A stretch of 64,000 nt of DNA from Neobacillus sp. FSL H8-0543 (GCF_038592905.1 NZ_CP151943.1:3236501-3300500); one strand, 5' to 3'; shown: positions 25,085 through 34,510, counted from the first letter of the stretch. The notes: generated by a model not told the origin, from the letters alone. Numbers and translations are program-made.

Positions 25085-26386
25085 TTAATGTGGCAGAAAT
25101 GCTAACTGAAAGAAAAATAGTACAGCGAACACGTAAAGAAGCGGATGAACCTCACGCCATTTACCTTTAGCAATTTTCAAAAGCGGATAGCTGATGAAAC
25201 CTAGAGCGATACCTGTTGAAATGCTTGACGTTAGTGGCATACTTAGGATTGTTAAGAAGGCAGGAAAGGCTTCATCCAACTCATCCCAACGGATTTTTGC
25301 AATATTACCCATCATCATACTGCCGACTATGATCAATGCAGGGGCAGTAATTGCAGCAATACCAGACACTGCGCCAACAAGTGGACCAAAGAATGCAGAG
25401 ATGATAAACAGGATTGCAACCGTTAGTGACGTTAAACCTGTCCGCCCCCCAGCGGCTACACCTGAAGATGATTCAATATAGGCAGTTGTTGGGCTTGTAC
25501 CAAATATTGAACCAATCGTTGTCGCTATTGAGTCTGAAAGCAAGGCTTGACGGGCACGCGGCAATTTGCCACCTTTCATTAAACCTGCTTGATTCGCAAC
25601 ACCGACCATTGTTCCGGTTGTGTCAAAGATGGTTACAAGAATAAAAGAAAAGACAACTGCATATAGACTGTGCTGAATGACATCTGTCAGAGCAGTAATT
25701 GGGTTCGCTACAATTAGTCCATCTGGAAGGGAAGGAAGCGATACAAAGCCTTGAGCAAAGGAAAGTTGACCAGTAAAAAAGGCGATTAACCCAGTAATGA
25801 TCATTCCAAAAAACAGTGCCCCATTAACTCGAAGTACCATAAGAATAAGCGTAATCGCTAACCCTACTATTGCCAAAAGAGCGGCTGGAGATTGAAGGTC
25901 ACCAAGTCCAACAAGGTTGGAAGGATGCGCAACAATAATTTTTGTTTGACGTAATCCGATAAAAGCAATAAATAACCCGATTCCCGCTGAAATCCCGTAT
26001 TTAAGGTTATCAGGAATGGCATCAATTAGTTTTTCTCTAAAAGGAGTTAACGATAATATTACAAAGATAATTCCGGCAATAAACACAGCTGCAAAGGCTG
26101 TTCGATAATCAATTCCTGGATTTGCGCCGACAACTGAATAGGCAAAGTAAGCGTTAAGTCCCATTCCAGGTGCGATCGCGATTGGATAATTTGCAAACAG
26201 CGCCATCCAAAGCGTTCCGATAACAGCGGAGATGATGGTTGCGGTGAAGACTTGTTCAAACGGTACACCAGCATCAGAGAGGATAACCGGGTTAACAACA
26301 ACAATATAAACCATTGTAAAGAATGTTGTAATTCCCGCGATCATTTCTGTTTTTGTATTTGTATTATTTTCTTTTAATTTAAACAT
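25085..26386 (-). CDS. NCS2/AzgA-type purine permease (PbuG/PbuO-like)
   Basis: 433 residues from ATG 26386 behind GGAGGAGC. Twelve or more hydrophobic segments; 'ITTFFTMVYIVVVNPVILSDAG' near the start, 'ANYPIAIAPGMGLNAYFAY' and 'FDTTGTMVGVANQAG', and 'GTSPTTAYIESSSGVAAGGRTG' are signatures of the AzgA branch, which takes up hypoxanthine, guanine or adenine by proton symport. Closer to PbuO than PbuG by its N-terminus, from memory. No purine riboswitch was found; two weak PurR-like boxes lie upstream. Confidence 0.88.
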   Translation of the reverse strand: MFKLKENNTNTKTEMIAGITTFFTMVYIVVVNPVILSDAGVPFEQVFTATIISAVIGTLWMALFANYPIAIAPGMGLNAYFAYSVVGANPGIDYRTAFAAVFIAGIIFVILSLTPFREKLIDAIPDNLKYGISAGIGLFIAFIGLRQTKIIVAHPSNLVGLGDLQSPAALLAIVGLAITLILMVLRVNGALFFGMIITGLIAFFTGQLSFAQGFVSLPSLPDGLIVANPITALTDVIQHSLYAVVFSFILVTIFDTTGTMVGVANQAGLMKGGKLPRARQALLSDSIATTIGSIFGTSPTTAYIESSSGVAAGGRTGLTSLTVAILFIISAFFGPLVGAVSGIAAITAPALIIVGSMMMGNIAKIRWDELDEAFPAFLTILSMPLTSSISTGIALGFISYPLLKIAKGKWREVHPLLYVFAVLFFFQLAFLPH

Positions 26387-26655
26387 AGTAGCTCCTCCAA
26401 AAAACACGAACGATTTTTTAACAACTTTTATATAATATTCGTTTTCGATGAAAAATACAAGGTGATTTTATTAAAAAAATATAAAAGGTTGAGATTGTTT
26501 GCGTAGTTATATTTTCCCTCTTATGACTAAAACCATCCTCATAATCATGTATAAATTTACGACAAGTACTATTATGGAAAAAAGTCCCTTTTCTGAGGAA
26601 CAATATAAGGGTACACATCAAAAAAACAACATGGTCGCATGTTGTTTTTATTTAC

Positions 26656-27450
26656 TCAGTCCCAAACTTCTACTAATGTTTCGCGAAAAAGTTGGTTAAG
26701 CTGCTTTGTTGGATTAGGAATTTCTATGTTTAATGATTTTGCGTAGGCTTCCAAATGGACAATCTCTTTATCTAGGAACTGATTAATAACCTCGATCCTC
26801 GGTTCAAGATCTAGTTCATCGCCTGCCATCTTTCTTTTTAATAATGTACTAATTGAGTCTTTCAGTTCGCTCGCTGGCAGCACATCCTCCAATAGATCTT
26901 TAAACTCAATCGGTGGAATCGTATTATATTTTTCAATCCATTTGGCTGCCAAAATCGGACGCAACACATAGAAATACTTTTTAATTTTAACGTCTTGACC
27001 CTGAAGATAATCACGGTAATTTCCTTTGGCCATATTTAAGTAATGATACAAACAAGATTCTGGGGAAAAAATATTTCCTGCTAAATCCTTTATTTTATCG
27101 ATTGTGCTATATGCCTGGTAATAAACAATGCTAGAATGCAGCCATTCTAAAAGTGGAGGATTCGATTTACGGAAAAGCTTGAGAGCCTTCGTAAGCTCCC
27201 AGCCGCTGACATCTAACAATTCATCCATCGGAATCGAAATTTTATCATGCTTCGGAACCTCAAGAACATCGCGCATTTGATCTATCGACAGATACCAATT
27301 CTTTTTATGAACATATATAAACCTAACGTCATAATCGCTATCCTTTGACGGAAATCCCCACGCCCGGCTCCCAGACTCACAGGCAAATAGGATTTTAACC
27401 TCATACTCTATTTCAATTTGTTTAAGCACATCTAAAATGTGTTCTTTCAT
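26656..27450 (-). CDS. RlaP/YcgL-type nucleotidyltransferase
   Basis: 264 residues. The polymerase-beta nucleotidyltransferase motif 'ESGSRAWGFPSKDSDYDVRFIYV' is at residues ~26-48 (G-S ... D-x-D-V-R), followed by 'SGWELTKALKLFRKSNPPLLEWLHS' and a helical C-terminal domain with 'LRPILAAKWIE'. This is the COG3541/RlaP family (B. subtilis YcgL), linked in some phages and bacteria to RNA repair; nucleotide and target are unknown. It is divergent from the sigma factor, with the 52-bp array between. Confidence 0.85.
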   Translation of the reverse strand: MKEHILDVLKQIEIEYEVKILFACESGSRAWGFPSKDSDYDVRFIYVHKKNWYLSIDQMRDVLEVPKHDKISIPMDELLDVSGWELTKALKLFRKSNPPLLEWLHSSIVYYQAYSTIDKIKDLAGNIFSPESCLYHYLNMAKGNYRDYLQGQDVKIKKYFYVLRPILAAKWIEKYNTIPPIEFKDLLEDVLPASELKDSISTLLKRKMAGDELDLEPRIEVINQFLDKEIVHLEAYAKSLNIEIPNPTKQLNQLFRETLVEVWD

Positions 27451-27530
27451 TTTAATAACCCCATTTATAATTGTTTATATTAGATATTTTATAATAATTT
27501 CCTGTATATACCTAATGAAAATAGTAGTGC

Positions 27531-27810
27531 CTTTCCATTTGCCCGAACGGGTGCTACTTTTCGATTCAAGGGCAAATGGGGCTTCGCCATTTACCCGAAC
27601 GGGTGCTACTTTACGAATTACGGTCAAATGGAACCTCGCCATTTGCCCGAACGGTACCCCTTTACGAATTACGGTCAAATGGGGCCACGCCATTTGCCCG
27701 AACGGGTGCTACTTTACGAATTACGGTCAAATGGAACCTCGCCATTTGACCGAACGGGTACCGCTTTTCGATTTAGGGGCAAATGGGGCCAAGCTATTTG
27801 CCCGAACTAC
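27531..27810. repeat. 52-bp palindromic tandem array A
   Basis: CC(A/G)TTTGCCCGAAC-like blocks recur at 27535, 27587, 27639, 27690, 27742 and 27794, i.e. every 51-52 bp. Each unit carries an inverted repeat CCATTTGCCC ... GGTCAAATGG around a CCCGAACGGG core. It occupies most of the 456-bp divergent gap 27451-27906. The unit is not a multiple of three and open frames through it are not coding. Confidence 0.9.
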
Positions 27811-27906
27811 GGTTCTCTCAAAATAATAAATATCTTTAAAACTTTTTTTCATCTTGTTAGTCTAATATGTAACACGGCAGGAAGTTAGGTTAGGGGGTAG
27901 GGAAAC

Positions 27907-28431
27907 TTGAGTGAAGATCATCAATTAGTCAAAGATGCCATCAAAGGTGATGATGCAGCGTTTTTAAAACTGATTCACTTATACAAAATAGATTTATATA
28001 AAACGGCTCTTTCTTTTTTTAGAAACGAAGAAGAGGCTTTAGAAGCAATACAGGAGGTTACCTATAGGGCCTTTAAGGGTATTCGGTCCATTAAAGAGCC
28101 ATCTTATTTTAAGACCTGGCTTATACGTATCATGATTAATTATTGCAACGATCAGCTTAAAAAGAAAAAGCGTACGGTGTTAGGTGACGAAATCATTAGC
28201 CAACAGGGCATATCAGAGAATCATACGGAAATGGAACTAAAAGATGCGATGTTAGGATTGGATGATCGTTCCCGTGAAATCCTGACACTGAAATATTTTA
28301 ATGATATGAAGATATCTGAAATCGCGGCGACGATGCAATGCCCGGAAGGCACGATAAAGACCTGGATTTACAAAGCCTTAAAGTCACTTCGAGAAAAGTT
28401 GGAGGAGAGGAGCGGTAATCTTCATGTTTGA
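27907..28431 (+). CDS. ECF-type RNA polymerase sigma factor
   Basis: 174 residues from a TTG behind GGTTAGGGGGTAGGG. Region 2 is 'FLKLIHLYKIDLYKTALSFFRNEEEALEAIQEVTYRAFKGI' with the expected aromatic-rich end, and region 4 is 'SREILTLKYFNDMKISEIAATMQCPEGTIKTWIYKALKSLREKL', a canonical sigma-70 r4 helix-turn-helix. The next gene encodes its membrane partner. A self-type promoter (AAC near -35) could not be found with confidence; the palindromic array lies directly upstream. Confidence 0.9.
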   Translation: MSEDHQLVKDAIKGDDAAFLKLIHLYKIDLYKTALSFFRNEEEALEAIQEVTYRAFKGIRSIKEPSYFKTWLIRIMINYCNDQLKKKKRTVLGDEIISQQGISENHTEMELKDAMLGLDDRSREILTLKYFNDMKISEIAATMQCPEGTIKTWIYKALKSLREKLEERSGNLHV

Positions 28432-29740
28432 AAAAGAAGAAGAAAAGTTAACCAACCATAAAAACAGCTATGACAATATTGATATTCCGTTAAAATTATT
28501 GGATGATGCGATAGTAGCCGGTTTTCAGAAAGCGAAATCAGAGGAAAAGCAGAAACCACGCACAAAAAAGTGGGTGCTTAGCTTAGCTACTGCCGCCATC
28601 CTATTTATTGGTTTTTTCACCTCGGTTCGACTTTCACCAGCGTTTGCTGACTATGTCACCGTCATCCCTGGAATGGAAAAATTGGTAGAACTTATTCGTT
28701 CCGACAAAGGAAAATTGCAGGCAATCCAAAATGATTACTATGAAGAAATAAATGTGTCGCAAGAGAAGGATGGCTTAACGTTTACGGTGGATGGAGTCAT
28801 AGCCGATGAGGATGGCCTAGTCCTATTTTATTCTTTGGAAGCGGAGGAAAAGCAGAAGGAGTTACTCATAGAAGAAGTACATTTAGAAGGTTTAGAGAAT
28901 GAGAAGCTTGATTTAGGCTCCTTCTCATCTGGAAAACAATTTATCTCTGAGGATGGTGAAACAACTTTTAATGACATGTTCGAATACCATTTTCAAACGC
29001 CTTTAAAGGCAAGAAGTTTTGAACTAACTGTAAAGGTAAAAGGAGAGCAGCAAACAAAGATGTACCAAATCCAATTTGAACTGAAAAAGGATATTCAGAA
29101 GAAAAAGACCATCACATTAAACAAAACTGTAAATATTGAAGAGCAAAAAATTACATTCTTGACTGCCGAAATTTACCCATTAAGAATAGCAGTACATGTA
29201 AAAATGGACCCTAAGAATACAAAGAAACTTCTTGATTTTGAAGACCTCCGTCTTGTTGATGAAAAGGGAGAAATCTGGAATAAAATCGCAAATGGAGTGA
29301 CAGCAAGTAGGATTTCTGATGATGAAGTGATCATTTATTTGCAGAGCAATTATTTCCATGATCCAAAAGAATTGTATCTTGTGTTAAATAAGATTCAGGC
29401 CATCGATAAAGAAGATGCCTCAATCGTGATTGATACCCAAAATAAAAAAATTCTTAAGCAGCCTAAGGGGAATATAGTAAGTGATCTAATTGTTGAAGGG
29501 GAACATGTAGGTTTTGATATGCATATAATAGATGAATTTCATTACTTTCCGTTTGCTGCAGTGAAGGACAAGAATGGTAAGCAAATTGAGAGTCCTGAAC
29601 AATCTACCGCTTCTCATGATGGGAATACAGAAGTAGGCCTGCGAATCCCGGGACTAACAGCTGAAATGAGTCCCATCTCTTTAGAGCTTTCCTTCTACCC
29701 TAGCTGGATTAAAGGAGAAGGAAAAATACGGATAAGGTAA
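28424..29740 (+). CDS. Anti-sigma factor, DUF4179 family
   Basis: 438 residues overlapping the sigma gene by 8 bp. The first ~45 residues would face the cytosol and bind the sigma factor; one membrane helix follows ('WVLSLATAAILFIGFFTSV', ~48-66); then a large extracytoplasmic DUF4179 domain 'SPAFADYVTVIPGMEKLVELIRSDKG' and a DUF5643-like C-terminal region. Release of the sigma factor by regulated proteolysis is the common scheme for this family. The signal sensed is unknown. Confidence 0.85.
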   Translation: MFEKEEEKLTNHKNSYDNIDIPLKLLDDAIVAGFQKAKSEEKQKPRTKKWVLSLATAAILFIGFFTSVRLSPAFADYVTVIPGMEKLVELIRSDKGKLQAIQNDYYEEINVSQEKDGLTFTVDGVIADEDGLVLFYSLEAEEKQKELLIEEVHLEGLENEKLDLGSFSSGKQFISEDGETTFNDMFEYHFQTPLKARSFELTVKVKGEQQTKMYQIQFELKKDIQKKKTITLNKTVNIEEQKITFLTAEIYPLRIAVHVKMDPKNTKKLLDFEDLRLVDEKGEIWNKIANGVTASRISDDEVIIYLQSNYFHDPKELYLVLNKIQAIDKEDASIVIDTQNKKILKQPKGNIVSDLIVEGEHVGFDMHIIDEFHYFPFAAVKDKNGKQIESPEQSTASHDGNTEVGLRIPGLTAEMSPISLELSFYPSWIKGEGKIRIR

Positions 29741-29788
29741 TAATGGACATAGTCTAAGGCCCATAAATAATTAAAGCTATTCTTCATA

Positions 29789-29830
29789 AAAATCACTGCC
29801 ACACACCCTGAATGTGTGACAGTGATTTAT
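29789..29830. terminator. Bidirectional terminator
   Basis: AAATCACTG.CACACA / TGTGTG.CAGTGATTT between the convergent anti-sigma and Ger genes. Confidence 0.8.
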
Positions 29831-29847
29831 TTAAATTTTCGCTGTAA

Positions 29848-30963
29848 TTACTTGATAGCTCCCCTAGAAATTATTTCTATTTTTACAGATACATTGATAT
29901 CGGATTTAGCAAATGCGTTTCCCCAATTGTCTTCTACCTTTTTATATTCCTTATAATGGTACGCTCGAGCATATAGGCCAAATCCGATAGGATCAATTTT
30001 ATTTCTTTGGGTTTTTTTTATAAGGTTCTCAAATTGTTGTTGCAGTTCTTGTTCAATTCTCTTGATTAACTCTACCTCTTTCATCTTGTCCTTTGGAAAT
30101 AAACGTTCGACGATATTAATGCTCATTTTAATCTTAATATCAAAAGAAAATTTATTCTGCCTGAATCCAGTTTTTACCTTCGTCTTCACTCGCCTGGCGG
30201 AAAAACTCAAATCATTTTTATGAAAGATGTCATCTTCATTTTCTATTTTAAAAACTGGAATAGTAAAGGTAACTTCGTGTTTCTTTTCATCTTTTAATAT
30301 AAGAAGTAATGTAGATTCGGGAATAGTTAGAAAGTCAGCGTATTTCCCTTTATTATCCAGGAGGGACATTCCGCTTAATACCAGATTTTTACCCTTTTTT
30401 ACTTCCGAAATAAAAGGGGTCATTCCCTTCTCATATATCTCCCTGTGCAGTTCTTGCAGAGTACCTTTTGCTGTTCTCGTTCGATCATAGTTTTTATCAA
30501 TGATTGCCTTCAAATGTAAAGACAATTCCGGTTTATCTGGTGATTGATTAAAAATAACTTCTGAAACAGGACCATCCACTGTTACTACTCTTGTATTCAT
30601 TGAAAATGTAGGATTCCGATATACTGTATCTAATATTGAATACCAGTCATTATGCTCCAAAACACGTTTCCCTACTAACAAAACCTGAATTTTCGCTGCT
30701 GTTACTTCGCCAGTTGTCAACATATCAAACAATCTTCTAGAATCTCGAATAGTTTTCGCCTTTACCTCATAAATTTCATACGTTTTCTTGGCTCCTTTAC
30801 TAAAGACTGGGTTTAATTCAAAAAAGATTAGATTATTTTCATCATCTAAATCAACTCCAAGGATCAAGGCTAGTGTCAAATCCTCTAGAGGGGCTTTACT
30901 TCCACAGCTAGAAAGGATAACGATAAGGATTATGGAAAGAATCGCTTGAATCCAACGCTTCAT
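29848..30963 (-). CDS. Ger(x)C family germinant-receptor lipoprotein
   Basis: 371 residues; signal peptide with lipobox 'LSSC' and lipidated Cys20. 'SKAPLEDLTLALILGVDLDDE' and 'AKTIRDSRRLFDMLTTGEVTAAKIQVLLVGKRVLEHNDW' are the domain-1 signatures of GerAC-type proteins, and the C-terminal half has the usual mixed alpha/beta domain 3. Third gene of the A-B-C germinant receptor operon, overlapping the B gene by four bases. It would sit on the outer face of the spore inner membrane. Confidence 0.92.
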   Translation of the reverse strand: MKRWIQAILSIILIVILSSCGSKAPLEDLTLALILGVDLDDENNLIFFELNPVFSKGAKKTYEIYEVKAKTIRDSRRLFDMLTTGEVTAAKIQVLLVGKRVLEHNDWYSILDTVYRNPTFSMNTRVVTVDGPVSEVIFNQSPDKPELSLHLKAIIDKNYDRTRTAKGTLQELHREIYEKGMTPFISEVKKGKNLVLSGMSLLDNKGKYADFLTIPESTLLLILKDEKKHEVTFTIPVFKIENEDDIFHKNDLSFSARRVKTKVKTGFRQNKFSFDIKIKMSINIVERLFPKDKMKEVELIKRIEQELQQQFENLIKKTQRNKIDPIGFGLYARAYHYKEYKKVEDNWGNAFAKSDINVSVKIEIISRGAIK

Positions 30964-32060
30964 TTTAGGCCTCTCCTTTTAAAGCGGCTATAAAGCCAGC
31001 CATATACCCATAAGCATATGGGAAACATACACACAAGTATCAGAACAAAAGGTTCTACTACTTTTTGAAGCTGCTCATTGCTTTTAAATGATGGGGGTGA
31101 TAGAAAAACATAACAAATGTTAAGCAGTAAAAACCAAATCACATATTTACTGTGATCCTGATTACCGAATAATTGACTTGTACAAATTACAGTCATAAAT
31201 AAAAGCGGAAGGACACTCGTCGAAATCACAAATAAATACAAAGAAAAAAAGACAATTTCTATTCTTTCAAAAAATCTAAACTCAATTATTTTTAAAAGAT
31301 TAATGGTTGGTTCCCTATATTGAGTGATTTCATCTGGACTATAAAAAGCAAAGGCAACTAGTGTTATAAATAAAAATACGATTAGTGTAAGTGTGTTGGC
31401 TATCACAAAACCGACGGACGCTTTTTGTTTATTTTGCAGAAATGGATGGAGGAAAAATACAATCTCAAAGCCCATATAGGAAAAAATAGTTGTTTTGACA
31501 GTTGTAAGGATTGGTTTCCAGCCCTCCTTAATGACAGGTAGCAGGTGAAGCAAATGTGCTTCCTTCAATGGAACTACATAAAAGAAAATCATCCATCCTG
31601 TCATAAAGAAAATTAATTCAGAATATCTGCCCAATATACTGATATTATTTCGAACAATAAGATAACTAGGAATGGATAACAGTAACAACAATAACGCAAG
31701 ATCTATTTGTGGTAAAATCCAAAATTGGATAAAGAGCCCTTCCCTAATAAAAATGATCGATGTCAAAAAGGAAAAATACAAAATGAAAATTACAGCTGAA
31801 ATCTTCCCGACCCACTTTCCAAAATAATGGGTCAAAAGATCAAGGATCGTTCCATTGGGGTATTTTTCCAAAACCTGTATAATAATTAATCCTGCCAGTG
31901 TGGATAGCAGCCAGCCAATGATGATGGCAATCCAGCCATCCGTCCCTGCTTTTTCAGCAACTTCACGTGGAAGTGTTAACACTCCAATACCAATTTGTAC
32001 ACCATGAATCAAAAATATATACTGCATGAACGTTATTTGATGTTTTGAATATTTATTCAA
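30960..32060 (-). CDS. Ger(x)B family germinant-receptor permease
   Basis: 366 residues with ten hydrophobic helices. 'ITFMQYIFLIHGVQIGIGVLTLPREVAEKAGTDGWIAI' is the standard start of GerAB-type amino-acid/polyamine transporters, with 'GIGVLTLPR' unwinding the first helix. It is thought to hold the nutrient-binding pocket, typically for an amino acid. Four-base overlaps with both neighbours show tight coupling. Confidence 0.92.
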   Translation of the reverse strand: MNKYSKHQITFMQYIFLIHGVQIGIGVLTLPREVAEKAGTDGWIAIIIGWLLSTLAGLIIIQVLEKYPNGTILDLLTHYFGKWVGKISAVIFILYFSFLTSIIFIREGLFIQFWILPQIDLALLLLLLSIPSYLIVRNNISILGRYSELIFFMTGWMIFFYVVPLKEAHLLHLLPVIKEGWKPILTTVKTTIFSYMGFEIVFFLHPFLQNKQKASVGFVIANTLTLIVFLFITLVAFAFYSPDEITQYREPTINLLKIIEFRFFERIEIVFFSLYLFVISTSVLPLLFMTVICTSQLFGNQDHSKYVIWFLLLNICYVFLSPPSFKSNEQLQKVVEPFVLILVCMFPICLWVYGWLYSRFKRRGLK

Positions 32061-33604
32061 TGTTCGTCACCCTCTGGACGATTAGAGTTAGCCTTTTTTA
32101 TTTGAATGGATCTGGTACTTTTAGGGCGCTTTAAGATAGACCACTGTGGAAAACGAATAAATACATCCTTCCAATCTGTGAATCGTAATGGTGCTATTGG
32201 GCTGCCAAAGGGAGTACCTAAAGATTCAAGTGCAATCATATGTGCGATTAAAGTCATTAATCCGACTGTAAGTCCCACAAATCCAAATAACGAAGCACCG
32301 ATCATCATCGGAAATCGGAGCATTCGAATGGCAGCACCCATATCATAATTAGGAATAATAAAAGAAGCAATTGCAGTCAAGGCTACGACAATCACCATGA
32401 TATTACTTACGATACCTGCCTGCACAGCTGCCTGACCAATGACAATACCTCCAACGATTCCGACGGTTTGACCTATCTTGGCTGGCAGGCGTATTCCTGC
32501 TTCACGCAGCATTTCTAGTGTGATCTCCATAATAATTGCTTCAATGAAAGGCGGGAAGGGAACACGTTCTCTGGATGCAGCAACCGACATAAGCAACTTT
32601 AAAGGAATGACTTCAAAGTGAAAGGAAATAACAGCTATATAGGTAGCCGGCATAAATACTGCGACGAAAAAACCAAAATATCTTAAGAGACGTATAAAAG
32701 AAGCAACAATCCAACGTGAACTATAATCATCAGTACTCTTGAAAAAAGCTTCAAATGTGGTTGGACCGATGATGACATTGGGTGACCGATCCACAACCGT
32801 AACGATTCTCCCATGTAGAATTTCAAAAGCTGCATAATCAGGACGTTCCGTGAGAAACAATTGCGGGAAAGGAGAAAAAGGATTGTCCTCAATGTATTCT
32901 GCTAATACTGCCGCATTTAATATACTGTCAACATCCAGTTGTTTAATTCTATCTACTAACTCCTTTAATACTTCAGGATTTACAACATCGGCCAAATACA
33001 TAATTGAAATTTTCGTATTTCCTCTTTCGCCAACTGTTAGCTCCTTAATTTTCAGTTCACGGTTGGGAATATGCCTGCGAATTAAAGCAATATTATTGCC
33101 TCCTGATTCGGTAAATCCTTCATGCGCTCCCCGTAAGGAAGACTCAACAGAAGAATCTTCAACTGCCCTTTGCGGCCATGCCTGCGTATCAAATATATAC
33201 GCCTCAAACCGTCCATCAACAAATAACACACTGTTGCCCTGTAAAATAGCACTTTCAATTTTCCTCCATGTATTGGTTTCTTTTACAAGACCAAGTGATA
33301 CCTTAATATCAAAGTAGTTGTCATCTTGATCGGCCTTAAATAATAGAGGGTTCAACACATTATTATTAATAGCCGTTTTATCTGTAAGACCACTCAAATA
33401 GACGAGTGCAGCTGAACTTGTTGTTTGCTTTATGATAAACTGCTTCACAATTAAATCAGGGGTGTCATTAAACTTGTCTTGTATACCTGAAAGATTCTCC
33501 AATAAGACCGAACTTATAGGGTTTTGGCTGAGGACATCGTGTTGGTTTTTTAAAGATGAATGATTGTGCCTCTTTTTTCTATTGTATCTTCGAGAAAAAA
33601 GCAT
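32057..33604 (-). CDS. Ger(x)A family spore germination protein
   Basis: 515 residues. N-terminal soluble domain with 'DLIVKQFIIKQTTSSAALVYLSGLTDK' and 'ILQGNSVLFVDG', then 'SLRGAHEGFTESGGNNIALIRRHIPN', the conserved GerA block, and five membrane helices near the C-terminus ('AKIGQTVGIVGGIVIGQAAVQAG'). The subunit is believed to form the oligomeric ion channel that opens on nutrient binding. A sigma-G-type promoter is readable upstream. Confidence 0.93.
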   Translation of the reverse strand: MLFSRRYNRKKRHNHSSLKNQHDVLSQNPISSVLLENLSGIQDKFNDTPDLIVKQFIIKQTTSSAALVYLSGLTDKTAINNNVLNPLLFKADQDDNYFDIKVSLGLVKETNTWRKIESAILQGNSVLFVDGRFEAYIFDTQAWPQRAVEDSSVESSLRGAHEGFTESGGNNIALIRRHIPNRELKIKELTVGERGNTKISIMYLADVVNPEVLKELVDRIKQLDVDSILNAAVLAEYIEDNPFSPFPQLFLTERPDYAAFEILHGRIVTVVDRSPNVIIGPTTFEAFFKSTDDYSSRWIVASFIRLLRYFGFFVAVFMPATYIAVISFHFEVIPLKLLMSVAASRERVPFPPFIEAIIMEITLEMLREAGIRLPAKIGQTVGIVGGIVIGQAAVQAGIVSNIMVIVVALTAIASFIIPNYDMGAAIRMLRFPMMIGASLFGFVGLTVGLMTLIAHMIALESLGTPFGSPIAPLRFTDWKDVFIRFPQWSILKRPKSTRSIQIKKANSNRPEGDEH

Positions 33605-33638
33605 AGGGGAATCCCACCTAGTTAGGAATAAGATAGTT

Positions 33639-33669
33639 TAGTGTGTGTCTTGGAATGGGGAGATATGCA
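33639..33669 (-). promoter_or_regulatory. Sigma-G-like promoter of the ger operon
   Basis: Minus strand: TGCATA (33669-33664), 18-bp spacer, CACACTA (33645-33639), close to the forespore consensus TGAATA / CATACTA. The following ger genes fit this control. Confidence 0.65.
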
Positions 33670-33721
33670 TAAACATCCATTTTTAGCTAAAATCATAAAA
33701 CGGATTAAGGTTATGTAGGTA

Positions 33722-33750
33722 TTGTCAGGTGTCATGACAGTGTATATACT
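33722..33750 (+). promoter_or_regulatory. Promoter with palindromic spacer for ECF transporter operon 1
   Basis: TTGTCA, 17-bp spacer, TATACT; the spacer holds TGTCATGACA (33730-33739), a perfect 10-bp palindrome placed for repression. Confidence 0.6.
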
Positions 33751-33766
33751 AATATTGAACAGGAAA

Positions 33767-33822
33767 CCGACAAGTACTGGTCAGGGAAAGGTATTTTTTG
33801 CCATGAATATGCAAATTGTTGG
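33767..33822 (+). promoter_or_regulatory. Structured leader candidate upstream of the ECF S component
   Basis: CCGACAA (33767-33773) can pair with TTGTTGG (33816-33822) around a ~42-nt loop with a smaller hairpin, followed by C-T5-G. It does not match a riboswitch class that I can recall. It lies within a ~115-nt 5' leader. Confidence 0.35.
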
Positions 33823-33873
33823 CTTTTTGTTCGATTATCCTAATTCTAGAAAATTAGTAGGGGGGTTTTATCA

Positions 33874-34479
33874 ATGAAAAAACAAAGCATGTGGTCGTTT
33901 CGCTTTTCAACTGCGGCATTAGTCATGATACCAGCAGCGGTAGGAATTAACTATATCGGTAAACTATTTGCCGGTTTGTTAAAGCTACCATTATGGTTGG
34001 ATTCAATCGGAACGGTTTTAGCTAGTATGCTCGCAGGTCCAGTCATTGGTGCATTGGCAGGGGCGATCAATAATATTATTTATGGATTAACCGTTGATCC
34101 GATTTCATTCGTCTATGGAATTACCAGTGTCGCCATTGGTTTAGGGGTAGGGATTTTATTTTACAAGGGTTATATTTCGAGTTGGGGAAAGGCGGCACTC
34201 GCTGGAATCATAATCGGACTTGTTGCGACGGTTGTTTCCACACCTATTAATATTGCTTTCTGGGGTGGACAAACGGGGAACGTCTGGGGCGATGCATTAT
34301 TTGCAGTAGTTCTAGCAAACACTGATTCTATTTGGCTAGCATCCTTGCTTGATGAAATCGTTGTGGATGTCCCGGATAAGTTAATGGTCGTTCTCATTAG
34401 CTACGGTATTTTCAAAGGATTACCGCGTAATGTTGCTCAATTATACAATTACAATAATAAGATAGAGACTCTTGATTAA
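33874..34479 (+). CDS. ECF transporter S component, substrate unknown
   Basis: 201 residues behind TAGGGGGG. Six hydrophobic segments; 'AAVGINYIGKLFAGLLKLPLWLDSIGTVLASMLAGPVIGALAGAINNIIYGL' (res ~20-71) is a typical S-component core with small residues for docking to the T subunit. It has no clear resemblance to ThiT, RibU, BioY or PanT. First gene of a four-gene ECF operon; a GC-rich repeat separates it from the T gene. Confidence 0.78.
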   Translation: MKKQSMWSFRFSTAALVMIPAAVGINYIGKLFAGLLKLPLWLDSIGTVLASMLAGPVIGALAGAINNIIYGLTVDPISFVYGITSVAIGLGVGILFYKGYISSWGKAALAGIIIGLVATVVSTPINIAFWGGQTGNVWGDALFAVVLANTDSIWLASLLDEIVVDVPDKLMVVLISYGIFKGLPRNVAQLYNYNNKIETLD

Positions 34480-34510
34480 GCCTTATTGAAAGTCTGTGTT
34501 AAACTTGGTT

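Noticed and set aside
26407..26655. Purine riboswitch before the purine permease
   Set aside because: The conserved junction sequences of the purine aptamer were not seen.
27531..27810. CRISPR array
   Set aside because: The whole 52-bp unit repeats, with no unique spacers and no cas genes nearby.
27437..27888. Several overlapping open frames on both strands through array A
   Set aside because: They are by-products of a 52-bp repeat read in all three phases; no ribosome site or conserved protein pattern.
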